NCBI RefSeq assembly: GCF_016901605.1
Contig: NZ_JACJKP010000001.1
Span: 1 to 54,779 of the forward strand
DNA from: Gemmiger formicilis
Lineage (GTDB): Bacteria > Bacillota > Clostridia > Oscillospirales > Ruminococcaceae
DNA length: 54,779 bases
Reading direction: 5' to 3'
Both the position numbers and the translations under genes were made by a program. Each line of letters opens with the position of its first letter. The stretch's first letter is position 1. The notes below the pieces were generated by a model. It saw nothing but the letters and a program-made list of their open reading frames with translations, searched no databases and was not told where the DNA came from. Below, one piece after another: positions 16,747 through 25,428 of the stretch.

Positions 16747-17740
16747 GACGCCGTTCCTCCTTCCTCATAAAGCGGATACGCTCGGTACGGTGGCTGATCA
16801 GGTCAAGCCACTCGGGAATGGCGCCCACGATCAGCAGTGCAAAGCAAACTGCGCTCTCGTAGGGGCTGAATACACGGAAGGCATGGGTCGCAATACCCAG
16901 GGCCGCACCGTACACAATCCGGCTGCTGGTCCGGTTTGGCATAGTGACCGGTTCACAGATCATGAACAGCGAGCCAAACAGAACCGAACCCGAGAGAATC
17001 ACATATTTTTCCAGATAAATGCGCTGGCGGATAAACTCCCACGGCCAGCTGAATACCGGCAGCTCATTCAGCTGCGGCAGCAGCCAGGGCAGGCCGATAC
17101 AAAACACAAGGAACGGCACCAATACAGTCAGTTTCACATGACCGCGCACCAACAAGAACAGGCCGCAGGCCATGACCACCAAGGCCGCACTGATTCCCAG
17201 GCCGCCGGCTACGTTGCCGGTAAGCAGGTTCATGGTACTGGCACTGGGCAGACCGCCGTCCCGCAGGGTAGCGTTCATGCCTTCCGAAAGGGACACATTG
17301 ATATTCCCAAATACCGGCAGCCAGTTGCCGGGCGTAGGATAGGTATAAACACTTTCCGGCCAGGAAATGCCGACCAGTGCCATCCCCACCGCCGCCGGGT
17401 GGAAAGGATAGTGACCTTCACCACCGAAAGCTTCTTTTACAAGCACGGCTGCAATAACGGCCGCCACAACCACCATATACGGCACCGTGGCCGGCATCAT
17501 CAGCACGATCAGCGCGGCAAAACACTCACTGGATGGTTCATGGGAATGATACCCGGCGCCATGCAGGGGTGCCAGGGCACAGTCACACAGATAGGCTGTG
17601 AGCAGGCCTGTCAGCAGCAGCAGAACAGGCCGCGGTCCATAATAGTACCATGCCATTCCGATCAGCGGAACGGAACACCACAGCAGATCATTATAGTAGT
17701 CATAATTTTCGCTGCGCTCAATTTTAACACGATTGGACAT
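16721..17740 (-). CDS. rnfD: Rnf/Nqr membrane subunit RnfD
   Basis: 339-residue membrane protein with about eight to ten hydrophobic segments. The covalent-FMN site of RnfD/NqrB (S-G-A-T type) appears as SAST at 166-169 (T169). FMICEPVTMPNRTSSRIVYG matches the conserved C-terminal half, and AFGGEGHYPFHPAAVGMAL the centre. It would pass electrons within the Rnf complex. AAAGGAGAAG precedes the ATG. It follows rpe by 26 nt and overlaps rnfE. In most bacteria rnfC precedes rnfD and rnfG follows it; neither is here. Confidence 0.9.
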   Translation of the reverse strand: MSNRVKIERSENYDYYNDLLWCSVPLIGMAWYYYGPRPVLLLLTGLLTAYLCDCALAPLHGAGYHSHEPSSECFAALIVLMMPATVPYMVVVAAVIAAVLVKEAFGGEGHYPFHPAAVGMALVGISWPESVYTYPTPGNWLPVFGNINVSLSEGMNATLRDGGLPSASTMNLLTGNVAGGLGISAALVVMACGLFLLVRGHVKLTVLVPFLVFCIGLPWLLPQLNELPVFSWPWEFIRQRIYLEKYVILSGSVLFGSLFMICEPVTMPNRTSSRIVYGAALGIATHAFRVFSPYESAVCFALLIVGAIPEWLDLISHRTERIRFMRKEERRLAQFTKPE

Positions 17741-17766
17741 GGGGTTTGGCTTCTCCTTTGGTTCGT

Positions 17767-18423
17767 TCAGGCTTCACCGTGCAGGCGCCGGACAACGGTC
17801 TGCAAATCTTCCGCATGAAACAGCGAATTGCCGGCAACCAGCCAATCGGCCCCGGCCTGTACACACAGGGGGCCGGTTTCGGTATTGATGCCGCCGTCCA
17901 CCTCCAGCAGGGTGGTGCAGCCACGGCGCTTACGCTCCGCATCCAATGCGGCAAGGCGCTGAGGGGTCGCAGGCAGGAATTTCTGCCCGCCGAATCCCGG
18001 TTCCACACTCATGACCAGAATCAGATCCACTACGCCCAGATACGGGAACACGGCTTCCACCGGGGTACCGGGACGGATGCTGATTCCCACCTGACATCCG
18101 GTTGCCCGAATGGCGGCAATGGTTTCCTCTGCAGCATTCCCCACCGCCTCCAGATGGAAGGTGATCAGGTTGGCGCCGGCTTTGGCAAAATCAGCGGCAT
18201 AACGTGCCGGGTCGCTGATCATCAGATGGACGTCGTAATACACATCCGGCAAAGCGGCGTGCAGGCAGCTGAGTACCGGCGCGCCATAACTGATGTTGGG
18301 CACAAAATGCCCGTCCATAACATCAATGTGCAAAAGATCGACACCTTCGTCCAACAGACGGGTGCAATCACGCTGAAGGTTGGCAAAGTCCGCCGACAGA
18401 ATTGATGCGGCTATTTTGGTCAT
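17767..18423 (-). CDS. rpe: Ribulose-phosphate 3-epimerase
   Basis: 218-residue TIM-barrel enzyme converting D-ribulose 5-phosphate and D-xylulose 5-phosphate in the pentose phosphate pathway. ILSADF, HIDVMDGHFVPNISYG, MSVEPGFGGQKF and VDGGI are the family's metal- and phosphate-binding segments. The ATG at 18423 follows AGGGAG; a longer frame upstream lacks a site. It is the first gene of the rnf-containing operon, so sugar-phosphate flux and Rnf parts are co-transcribed here, an unusual grouping. Confidence 0.95.
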   Translation of the reverse strand: MTKIAASILSADFANLQRDCTRLLDEGVDLLHIDVMDGHFVPNISYGAPVLSCLHAALPDVYYDVHLMISDPARYAADFAKAGANLITFHLEAVGNAAEETIAAIRATGCQVGISIRPGTPVEAVFPYLGVVDLILVMSVEPGFGGQKFLPATPQRLAALDAERKRRGCTTLLEVDGGINTETGPLCVQAGADWLVAGNSLFHAEDLQTVVRRLHGEA

Positions 18424-18492
18424 ATTCGTACTCCCTTTATTCTTTCCCACAATCTTGCCTTACGGGTACACCATACAGCAATATACTAGACT

Positions 18493-18521
18493 ATTATAGC
18501 CCATCACCGGGTAAAAAGCAA
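18493..18521 (-). promoter_or_regulatory. Promoter of the rpe-rnfDEA-rlmA operon
   Basis: On the minus strand TTGCTT (plus 18516-18521), 17-nt spacer, TATAAT (plus 18493-18498). It lies about 70 nt before the rpe start. Confidence 0.7.
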
Positions 18522-18546
18522 GGTAACGGTCCTTGCCTCCAACGGC

Positions 18547-18590
18547 AAAAATACCGCAGATCCGCCCTGGGGCAGCTCTGCGGTATTTTT
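18547..18590 (-). terminator. Terminator of the exopolysaccharide operon
   Basis: AAAAATACCGCAGA (18547-18560) pairs with TCTGCGGTATTTTT (18577-18590). On the minus strand the T-run follows the stem, directly after glf. Confidence 0.88.
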
Positions 18591-18595
18591 TTACA

Positions 18596-19702
18596 TTATG
18601 CCAGTTCGGCCCGCACACGGGCCAGGGCCACTTCGATCACGCGGTCCATATCATAGTACTTGTACTCGCCCAAACGTCCGCCGAACAGTACATGGGAATG
18701 GGCATCCGCCAGTTCCTTGTAACGGGCATACAGCGCCCCGTTTTCTTCGTCATTGACCGGGTAATAGGGCTCATCACCGGGCTTCCATTCTGCGGAATAT
18801 TCCCGGCTGATCACGGTTTTGGTGCCGGGTTCCGTGGAGCCGAACACAAAGTGCTTGTGCTCAATGATGCGGGTATACGGCGTTTCGGAATCGGTGTAAT
18901 TCACCACCGCGTTGCCCTGGTAGTTAGGCATATCCAGGGTTTCGGTCTCAAACCGGACGCTGCGATATTGCAGCGCGCCCAGCTTGTAATCAAAATAAGC
19001 ATCAATGGGGCCGGTATAAACCACCTTTTTGGCCAGCGCATCCAATGCAGCGCGATCCGCCAGGTAGTCGGTATTCAAGCGAACCTCGATGCCATCCAGC
19101 AAATTGGCCACCAGCGCCGTATAGCCTTCATTGGGAATACCCTGGTACAAGGCATTGAAATAGTTGTTATCGAAGGTAAACCGCACCGGCAGCCGCTTGA
19201 TGATAAAGGCCGGCAAGGCGGTACAGGGGCGGCCCCACTGTTTTTCGGTATAGCCTTTGACCAGTTTTTCGTAGATATCGGTGCCTACCAGGTTGATGGC
19301 CTGTTCTTCCAGGTTCTGCGGATTTTCAGTGTAATGGGCTGCGCGCTGCTCTTCGATTTTCGCTTGGGCTTCTGCCGGCGTAATGACACCCCACATCTTG
19401 TTGAAGGTGTTCATGTTAAAAGGCATATTGTACAGTTCGCCCTTGTAGTTGGCCACGGGAGAATTGGTGTAGCGGTTAAACTCCGCAAAACGGTTGACGT
19501 AGTCCCATACCTCTTTATTGTTGGTATGGAAAATATGGGCGCCATAACGATGTACGGCAATGCCCTCTACATCTTCCGTATAGATATTACCGGCAATATG
19601 GTCCCGCTTGTCAATGACCAGGCAGCGCTTGCCGGCGGCGGTGGCTTCATGGGCAAACACCGCACCAAACAGGCCGGCGCCTACAATCAGATAATCATAC
19701 AT
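18596..19702 (-). CDS. glf: UDP-galactopyranose mutase
   Basis: 368-residue flavoenzyme that converts UDP-galactopyranose to UDP-galactofuranose, a precursor of surface polysaccharides. VGAGLFG near the start is the FAD-binding loop, followed by HRYGAHIFHTNNKEVW, the conserved Glf active-site segment; C-terminal GRLGEYKYYDMD is also typical. ATG at 19702 follows AGGAGG; the longer upstream frame overlaps the spacer after the GT2 gene and lacks a site. It is the last gene of the operon and implies that the polymer contains galactofuranose. Confidence 0.95.
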   Translation of the reverse strand: MYDYLIVGAGLFGAVFAHEATAAGKRCLVIDKRDHIAGNIYTEDVEGIAVHRYGAHIFHTNNKEVWDYVNRFAEFNRYTNSPVANYKGELYNMPFNMNTFNKMWGVITPAEAQAKIEEQRAAHYTENPQNLEEQAINLVGTDIYEKLVKGYTEKQWGRPCTALPAFIIKRLPVRFTFDNNYFNALYQGIPNEGYTALVANLLDGIEVRLNTDYLADRAALDALAKKVVYTGPIDAYFDYKLGALQYRSVRFETETLDMPNYQGNAVVNYTDSETPYTRIIEHKHFVFGSTEPGTKTVISREYSAEWKPGDEPYYPVNDEENGALYARYKELADAHSHVLFGGRLGEYKYYDMDRVIEVALARVRAELA

Positions 19703-19782
19703 AGCTGTGATTTCCTCCTGCGTAGATTTTTCCGGGTTCATGGCAGTGTCCGGCAAACGCGTTGCCCTGGAACCGGCTGTCA

Positions 19783-20721
19783 TTATTCTTCGGCAGCATG
19801 ATGCCAATGTTCTACCGTCTGGAGCTGGAACTCAAAGTCCCGTGCATCCTTGGCCAACTGGCTGGAGAGGATCACCCCCGAAACAAAGAGCAGCAGCGCC
19901 GCCACCAGAACAAAGCAGCAGACGATGAGCGTGGGGAAACGGGGCACCAGACCGGTATGGAAATAATCATTCAACACCGGAATCATAAAGCCGACCCCAA
20001 ACACCGCCAGCACGGCTGCAATCGCGCCGAAGAAGGCAAAGGGACGATAGTTTTTGAACAGACGAACGATGGTCCCCAATACTTTGAAACCGTCGGAGTA
20101 GGTATTGAGCTTACTCTCGGACCCTTCGGGGCGATCCCGGTATTCGATGATCACATTGTCTACCTGCATGTTGCGCTGCAGGGCATGAATGGTCATCTCG
20201 GTCTCGATCTCAAACCCACGGGAAAGTACCGGGTAGGTCTTGACGAACTGATAGCTGAACGCACGATAACCCGTCATAATGTCCTTGATTTTGCCGCCGA
20301 ACAGGTTGTTGGTGCAAAAACGTACCAGATCATTGCCGAAGTTATGGAACGGGCGTTTGTTCTGGGTGTAGTAGGTACTGGACAGACGGTCCCCCACTAC
20401 CATATCCGCATGGCGCTCGGTGACAGCCTTCACCATCTCGGGGGCTGCCTCCGCGGGGTAGGTATCGTCGCCGTCCACCAACACATAGGCTTCGGCATCG
20501 ATTTCGCGGAACATGCGGCGCATAACATTGCCCTTGCCCTGCTGATACTCATGCCGTACCACGGCCCCGGCGCGCTCCGCCAGTTCCGCCGTACCATCGG
20601 TGGAGTTATTGTCATAGACATAGATGGTGGCTTCAGGCAGGACACGCCGGAAATCGGTCACAACCTTTTCCACAGTCTTGGACTCGTTATAACAGGGAAT
20701 CAAAACAGCAATTTTATCCAT
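19783..20721 (-). CDS. Membrane-anchored GT2 glycosyltransferase (polyprenyl-phosphate type)
   Basis: 312 residues. Residues 1-225 form a GT2 domain: VLIPCYNESKTVEKVV, the DXD-type VLVDGDDTYP near 82-91, and DIMTGYRAFS. Two hydrophobic segments follow (about 232-255 and 268-295), then a short tail. This layout matches dolichol- or undecaprenyl-phosphate sugar transferases, which load a sugar onto a lipid carrier for later transfer outside the membrane. The large membrane protein encoded just upstream could use that lipid sugar. GAAAGAGAGG precedes the ATG. Confidence 0.88.
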   Translation of the reverse strand: MDKIAVLIPCYNESKTVEKVVTDFRRVLPEATIYVYDNNSTDGTAELAERAGAVVRHEYQQGKGNVMRRMFREIDAEAYVLVDGDDTYPAEAAPEMVKAVTERHADMVVGDRLSSTYYTQNKRPFHNFGNDLVRFCTNNLFGGKIKDIMTGYRAFSYQFVKTYPVLSRGFEIETEMTIHALQRNMQVDNVIIEYRDRPEGSESKLNTYSDGFKVLGTIVRLFKNYRPFAFFGAIAAVLAVFGVGFMIPVLNDYFHTGLVPRFPTLIVCCFVLVAALLLFVSGVILSSQLAKDARDFEFQLQTVEHWHHAAEE

Positions 20722-20742
20722 AAGGGCCTCTCTTTCTTGCCT

Positions 20743-23154
20743 TTACATCCAGAACTGGACCAGACGGCTCACAGTATAATACAGCGACGGATTCATTCCC
20801 TGCAGCCAGGGTTCCATAGCAAACAAAGTACAGAAACGATACAGCAGGCTCCAGGCTACCGCTGCCGCCAGACCAATACGCAGCCACGGCAGTTCCATCA
20901 CGGCCAAGGCTTCTCCACCGTCTGCACGGCGGGCCAGCGCCGTTTCTGACAACAGCCAGCAAAGCGCCGCTCCCAGCAGCAAAACAGGGCTGTAATCCAT
21001 CAGATAACGGTACAGAACACCGGCCATCTGGCAGTCCACCACCGTAATGATCAACATAGCCGCCACGGCGCCAAGCACGGTCCCGTATACGGCCGGACGA
21101 CGGCGCAAACTGCGGTGGGCAGCCGGAACCGCCAGCAAAATCAACGACCAAGTAAAGGGCGTGGACGCCAGCATTCCTCCGGTGAACTTTTCGCTGATGG
21201 TCCGGATGACCGCATTGGTTTGCACATCCACCTCCTGCAGGAAGGGAAACACACTTTGCAGACGGGGCGGGTCAAACAAACTGGTAAACACTGCCGGGCC
21301 GATGCGCACCACATTGAACCCGCGCCGGGTCATATCGTTGCCGGTAATGTTGTAGTTGGCACCAAAATCAAAGGGCGAACCAAACCGTGCAGCGTTATAC
21401 CACATCAGCCCTGCCGCCACCAGCACCACCGGCAGCGCAAAGACCAGCAGTTCCCGTACCGCCCCGCGTTGCCGCAGGCGGCCTTTGGTAACATAGCGAT
21501 TCCAGAAAATGGGCACTACCAGGAAGGCAAACAATTCCATCTGCGGCCGACAGCCGGCTACCAGCGCCACGCAAAGGCTTCCCAGCCCCAACCGCAGCGC
21601 AAGCACACCGCCGTGTTCCACGGGAGTTGCAGCAGCCAGCAGCCAGAGCCACAACCCCAGCATCAACAACGCCGCACCGCAGAGGATGGTATATTCGTAG
21701 ATATAAGGGCGTTCCAGCAGATTGTACAGCTGGCTGCCCAGCACCAGCGCCGCCACACACAGCAGGTAGGCGGCCGAGGAAGTCCGCGGGAACCAGCGGC
21801 GTACCACCTGGCCCATCACGCCGAAGCATCCCAGCAGGAACACCAGCCCCAAAATTACCATACAGGGCGCATAGGCCAGGTTCTGGATGCCGGTAATTGC
21901 CTCAAAGGGCAGCTGGAACAGCAGACAGGGTACAATGCCGAAATAGACGTAATATCGGCCGTTATAATAGGCATGATCCCAACGGCCGCCCTCGATTTGG
22001 GCCGCGTTGCGTGCAGTGGGATCATAGGGGTTGTCCAGTTCCGCCAGCGCCGCCGGCGGGTCTTCTTCCAGATCCAGACGGCCGTTGAGCAGGCTGTGCG
22101 CCAGTGCACCGTACTGCTGATATACAAAGCTGACGGTACTTTCACCGTCCCAGTATGCGGTATTGTAATGTTCTGTGGCAAGACCGGTATTGCCCGGCTG
22201 CCAGAAAGGCACCACGATCACAAAAGCAGCCATCACAGCGCCCAGCACCAACGCCGCGCCCCGATCACATACATTTCCGGCCAGCCAACGGCGCTTCCAA
22301 AGGCCACTGGCCGGGCGCAGCCCGTATACAGCCAGCAAAGCCAGAAATACAGCTGCACAGCGCAGCAAAGAGAAATCCATAGCCCGGGGCGTATTGGCCG
22401 TAATGCCGGTCATGGTCACCGCCACCGGATACTGGGCATAGGTGCTGCTGTATCCACTGGCCGTCAGGGTCAGCGTTCCCACGTTGCCAGTCAGATCCAG
22501 GCTGATGGTGTGGGTCCGCGGTGCCTGTGTTCCCACCTGCCAGGTGCCGAAGGTGTTCAGCTCGCTGTTGGCTTCATCGGTGGCTTCGATTTTAAAGAAC
22601 AGCGCGCTGTCGGCATGCAAGGGGTCGGTATCATCATTGACCAGACCGTCAATATGCAGGTTATAAATCGGCTGGTCTATCTCCAGAAAACGCAGGTAGC
22701 TGCGATCCTCGTCCAGCGTGTAGGTTCCTGTTCCCCGCCCCACATTCACGTTGGGGTCTAGATAATCCATCAGCTGGAACGGCTGGTAGCTGTGGGTATT
22801 GAAATACGCCACATTGCCCACAAATACTTCGGCTCCCAGCGCCGCCACCAGAAGGACCGGTACCACAAAGCGCAGACCGCGCCTTCCAAAGGCACGCAGC
22901 GCCGCAATGCAAACACCGGCCCAACCACACATAGCAGTAATCGCAATCAGGCGAAAGGCATCAAACCCTTCCGCCAGCCCGGGCCGATGGTAGGCACAAA
23001 GGCAGAACACCCATATAGCTGCCCAAAGACCAGCCACCCAGCCAAGATCCCGTGTACGCACACTGCGGCGTTCCACAAAGGCAGGCGCCAATCCGCACAC
23101 AGCCGAGAGAAGGGCCGTTGTAATGAACGCCAGAACCAGCATCATTCCCTGCAT
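20743..23154 (-). CDS. Large polytopic membrane protein of the polysaccharide operon, GT-C-like
   Basis: 803 residues with about 12-14 hydrophobic segments. After four N-terminal segments, residues about 115-270 form a soluble, beta-rich, probably outside domain. A second set of segments follows, with the loop DHAYYNGRYYVYFGIVP near residue 400. Many membrane segments with polar outside loops, next to a polyprenyl-sugar synthase, suggest a GT-C glycosyltransferase or polysaccharide modification enzyme, but I see no decisive catalytic motif. The ATG follows AGGAAGGAGAGGGG; ATG codons 4 and 5 are alternatives. No closer family is recognised. Confidence 0.8.
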   Translation of the reverse strand: MQGMMLVLAFITTALLSAVCGLAPAFVERRSVRTRDLGWVAGLWAAIWVFCLCAYHRPGLAEGFDAFRLIAITAMCGWAGVCIAALRAFGRRGLRFVVPVLLVAALGAEVFVGNVAYFNTHSYQPFQLMDYLDPNVNVGRGTGTYTLDEDRSYLRFLEIDQPIYNLHIDGLVNDDTDPLHADSALFFKIEATDEANSELNTFGTWQVGTQAPRTHTISLDLTGNVGTLTLTASGYSSTYAQYPVAVTMTGITANTPRAMDFSLLRCAAVFLALLAVYGLRPASGLWKRRWLAGNVCDRGAALVLGAVMAAFVIVVPFWQPGNTGLATEHYNTAYWDGESTVSFVYQQYGALAHSLLNGRLDLEEDPPAALAELDNPYDPTARNAAQIEGGRWDHAYYNGRYYVYFGIVPCLLFQLPFEAITGIQNLAYAPCMVILGLVFLLGCFGVMGQVVRRWFPRTSSAAYLLCVAALVLGSQLYNLLERPYIYEYTILCGAALLMLGLWLWLLAAATPVEHGGVLALRLGLGSLCVALVAGCRPQMELFAFLVVPIFWNRYVTKGRLRQRGAVRELLVFALPVVLVAAGLMWYNAARFGSPFDFGANYNITGNDMTRRGFNVVRIGPAVFTSLFDPPRLQSVFPFLQEVDVQTNAVIRTISEKFTGGMLASTPFTWSLILLAVPAAHRSLRRRPAVYGTVLGAVAAMLIITVVDCQMAGVLYRYLMDYSPVLLLGAALCWLLSETALARRADGGEALAVMELPWLRIGLAAAVAWSLLYRFCTLFAMEPWLQGMNPSLYYTVSRLVQFWM

Positions 23155-23200
23155 CCCCTCTCCTTCCTGTTTATTTTCGCCGCTTTATACGGTTTGTAAA

Positions 23201-24253
23201 TTATTCCTCGGCGTATTTCTTAATTTGCTCCAGCCAGAAGGCAGCCGTCTTATCCCAGCTGTATTTTTCCAACACTACATCGGGCGGCGCCACCGGTTGG
23301 GCAGCCAGTGCATCCAAGTCCACTTCATAATCATAGGGATCAAAGTACCGCGCTGTATCGCCGTACAATTCCGGCAGGCAGGTGGCACGGGCCAACGCAA
23401 TGGGGGCGCCCAACGAGAGCGCTTCCAGCGGTGGGATGCCAAATCCCTCAAAGACAGCCGGATGCAGGAACAGCTTGCAATGTTTCATCAGGGCAGCGTT
23501 TTCCGCATCACTGACATAGCCGGGGTAAAATACGTTGTGGGTATCTTTTGCCTCGGCATCATCACCGAAGGCCCGCAAATCCTTACCGCCGGCCACCACA
23601 AAGATTTTGTCGGGATTGCGCTTGGCCACTTCCCGAATCCAACGGAAATTTTTGTGCTTGGCCAGGCTGCCCAACGCATAAAAATACTCGCCTTTGGTTA
23701 CTCCCGGCAGCTTGTCAAAGATTTCTTCATCGGGCACCACTTTCCGCATATGTTCCCATCCGTTATAGGTAATGCCGATTTTATCCAGCGGGATGCCCAG
23801 TTTACGGCTGATCAGATGCCGCTGGTCATCGCTGACGGTAAAAACTTTGCGGGCAAACCATTTGGTGGACAGGCAATGCACCCAGAACTTGAAACGGAAA
23901 AATCCCCGGTCGGTGTCCATCACCAGCGGGCGGATATCATGCAGCACCACAACGCTGCGGCGGGTCATGAGCATATCGCTGGCCAGGCCCACAAAAAACG
24001 CGTGGTTGCGCCGCAGATAGGAAGGCAGCACTGCCATATTGTAGAAATACTTCACCGCCTTGAGCGGTACCAGCCGGATATTCTGCAATTCCGGCAGATG
24101 AATGGGACGACCGTCGTCCCGGTAGGCAATGCGCACATCCAGACCGGTGCCTTCCAGCAGTTTATCGAGCCGCACTACGGTTTCATAGACGTAGCGGGGG
24201 ATTCCGGTGATGGAATCGCACAATACCGTGCCGTTGATGACGATGGGCTTCAA
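23201..24253 (-). CDS. GT4 family glycosyltransferase
   Basis: 350 residues with the two-domain GT-B layout. The C-terminal half carries LGSLAKHKNFRW, the donor-site segment VFEGFGIPPLEALSLGAPI (family E-x7-E pattern) and the usual terminal helix. It transfers a sugar from a nucleotide donor to the growing lipid-linked repeat on the cytoplasmic face. The start is TTG at 24253, 7 nt after AAGGAGG. It overlaps the upstream gene's stop as TTGA, so translation is coupled; longer starts lack a site. Confidence 0.88.
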   Translation of the reverse strand: MKPIVINGTVLCDSITGIPRYVYETVVRLDKLLEGTGLDVRIAYRDDGRPIHLPELQNIRLVPLKAVKYFYNMAVLPSYLRRNHAFFVGLASDMLMTRRSVVVLHDIRPLVMDTDRGFFRFKFWVHCLSTKWFARKVFTVSDDQRHLISRKLGIPLDKIGITYNGWEHMRKVVPDEEIFDKLPGVTKGEYFYALGSLAKHKNFRWIREVAKRNPDKIFVVAGGKDLRAFGDDAEAKDTHNVFYPGYVSDAENAALMKHCKLFLHPAVFEGFGIPPLEALSLGAPIALARATCLPELYGDTARYFDPYDYEVDLDALAAQPVAPPDVVLEKYSWDKTAAFWLEQIKKYAEE

Positions 24254-25404
24254 TCCAGTTCCTCCTTCTCCCAATGGGAGCAGTCCAGCAATTCCTGCTG
24301 CCAGTCCGCCATACGGCGGGCGCAATAGTCGCGCAATTCATTTTCAAACCGTTCTTCGCTGAAAGACCGGCTGTGTTCACGGATTTCTTCTTTGGTGTAG
24401 GCTACGCCGTCACGTTCAAACAGTTCCATGCAGCGCATCAGGCTTTCCACCGTCTGCTCATGGAACCAGTAACCGGTTTTACCGGGCAGCACGGTCTCGC
24501 AGGCACCGCCGCGGCCATAGGCCAGTACCGGCGTACCGGCGGACTGTGCTTCCACGGGGGTAATGCCGAAATCCTCTTCCCCGGGGAAAAGGAAAGCCTT
24601 GGCGCGCAGATAGTATCCGCGCACCTGTTCGTCGGTCAGGCCGCCGCCCTCAAATTCGATGGTGGGGCCGGCCATAGCCTTCAACTTGGATTCCTCGCCA
24701 CCGGCACCAATGACCACCAGGCGCTTGCCCAACTTGGTGCAGGCCGCCACCGCCAAATCGATCCGCTTGTACCAGGTCAGGCGGCCAACCACCAGATAGA
24801 ACTCCTCTTTTTTCACAAAGGGAGCCTCATTGATATGGCAGCAGGGATAAATCACATCACTGTCACGGCGGTAATACTTTTTGATGCGCTGGGCAATGTA
24901 ATGGGAATTGGCAATAAAGTAATCCACCCGGTCCGCGGCGCACTTGTCCCACATACGGATCTTGTGCATCTGATGGGGCATCACCATACGCACCAGCCAG
25001 TTGGCATTGTTACGGTAGGTGTAATAAAAATCCCATACGTAGCGCGTGGGCGTATGGCAGTAACAGATATGCACCGCATCGGGACGTGTAATCACGCCCT
25101 TGGCGCAGGAGGACGAAGAGGACAGCACCAGATCATACTCCGACAGGTCCAGCGCTTCAAACGCGCCGGGCATCAGCGGCAGCAGATTCTTGTACAGTTT
25201 GGTAGCAAAGGGGATCTTCTGCACCCAGGTGGTGCGCACATCATACCCCTGAAACCAGGCCGGCATCTTTTTAGGGTCATAGACCAGTGTATAAATGACG
25301 GCATTGGGGAACACGTGGTGCATGCAGTCCACCACGCGGTCTGCACCGGCGTAGGTCACCAACCAATCATGCACAATGGCAACTTTCGGTTCCTTCTTGC
25401 TCAT
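24250..25404 (-). CDS. GT4 family glycosyltransferase
   Basis: 384 residues. VAIVHDWLVTYAGADRVV is the acceptor-side glycine loop of GT4 enzymes, and FPGEEDFGITPVEAQSAGTP contains the E-x7-E donor site. VGRLTWYKRIDLAVAA also fits. It probably adds the second sugar of the polysaccharide repeat after the phosphoglycosyl transferase encoded just upstream. ATG at 25404 is preferred, with GGGTG 8 nt before it; a GTG three codons earlier is possible. Confidence 0.9.
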   Translation of the reverse strand: MSKKEPKVAIVHDWLVTYAGADRVVDCMHHVFPNAVIYTLVYDPKKMPAWFQGYDVRTTWVQKIPFATKLYKNLLPLMPGAFEALDLSEYDLVLSSSSSCAKGVITRPDAVHICYCHTPTRYVWDFYYTYRNNANWLVRMVMPHQMHKIRMWDKCAADRVDYFIANSHYIAQRIKKYYRRDSDVIYPCCHINEAPFVKKEEFYLVVGRLTWYKRIDLAVAACTKLGKRLVVIGAGGEESKLKAMAGPTIEFEGGGLTDEQVRGYYLRAKAFLFPGEEDFGITPVEAQSAGTPVLAYGRGGACETVLPGKTGYWFHEQTVESLMRCMELFERDGVAYTKEEIREHSRSFSEERFENELRDYCARRMADWQQELLDCSHWEKEELD

Positions 25405-25428
25405 AGCTTTCACCCGATTTCCAGTGAG

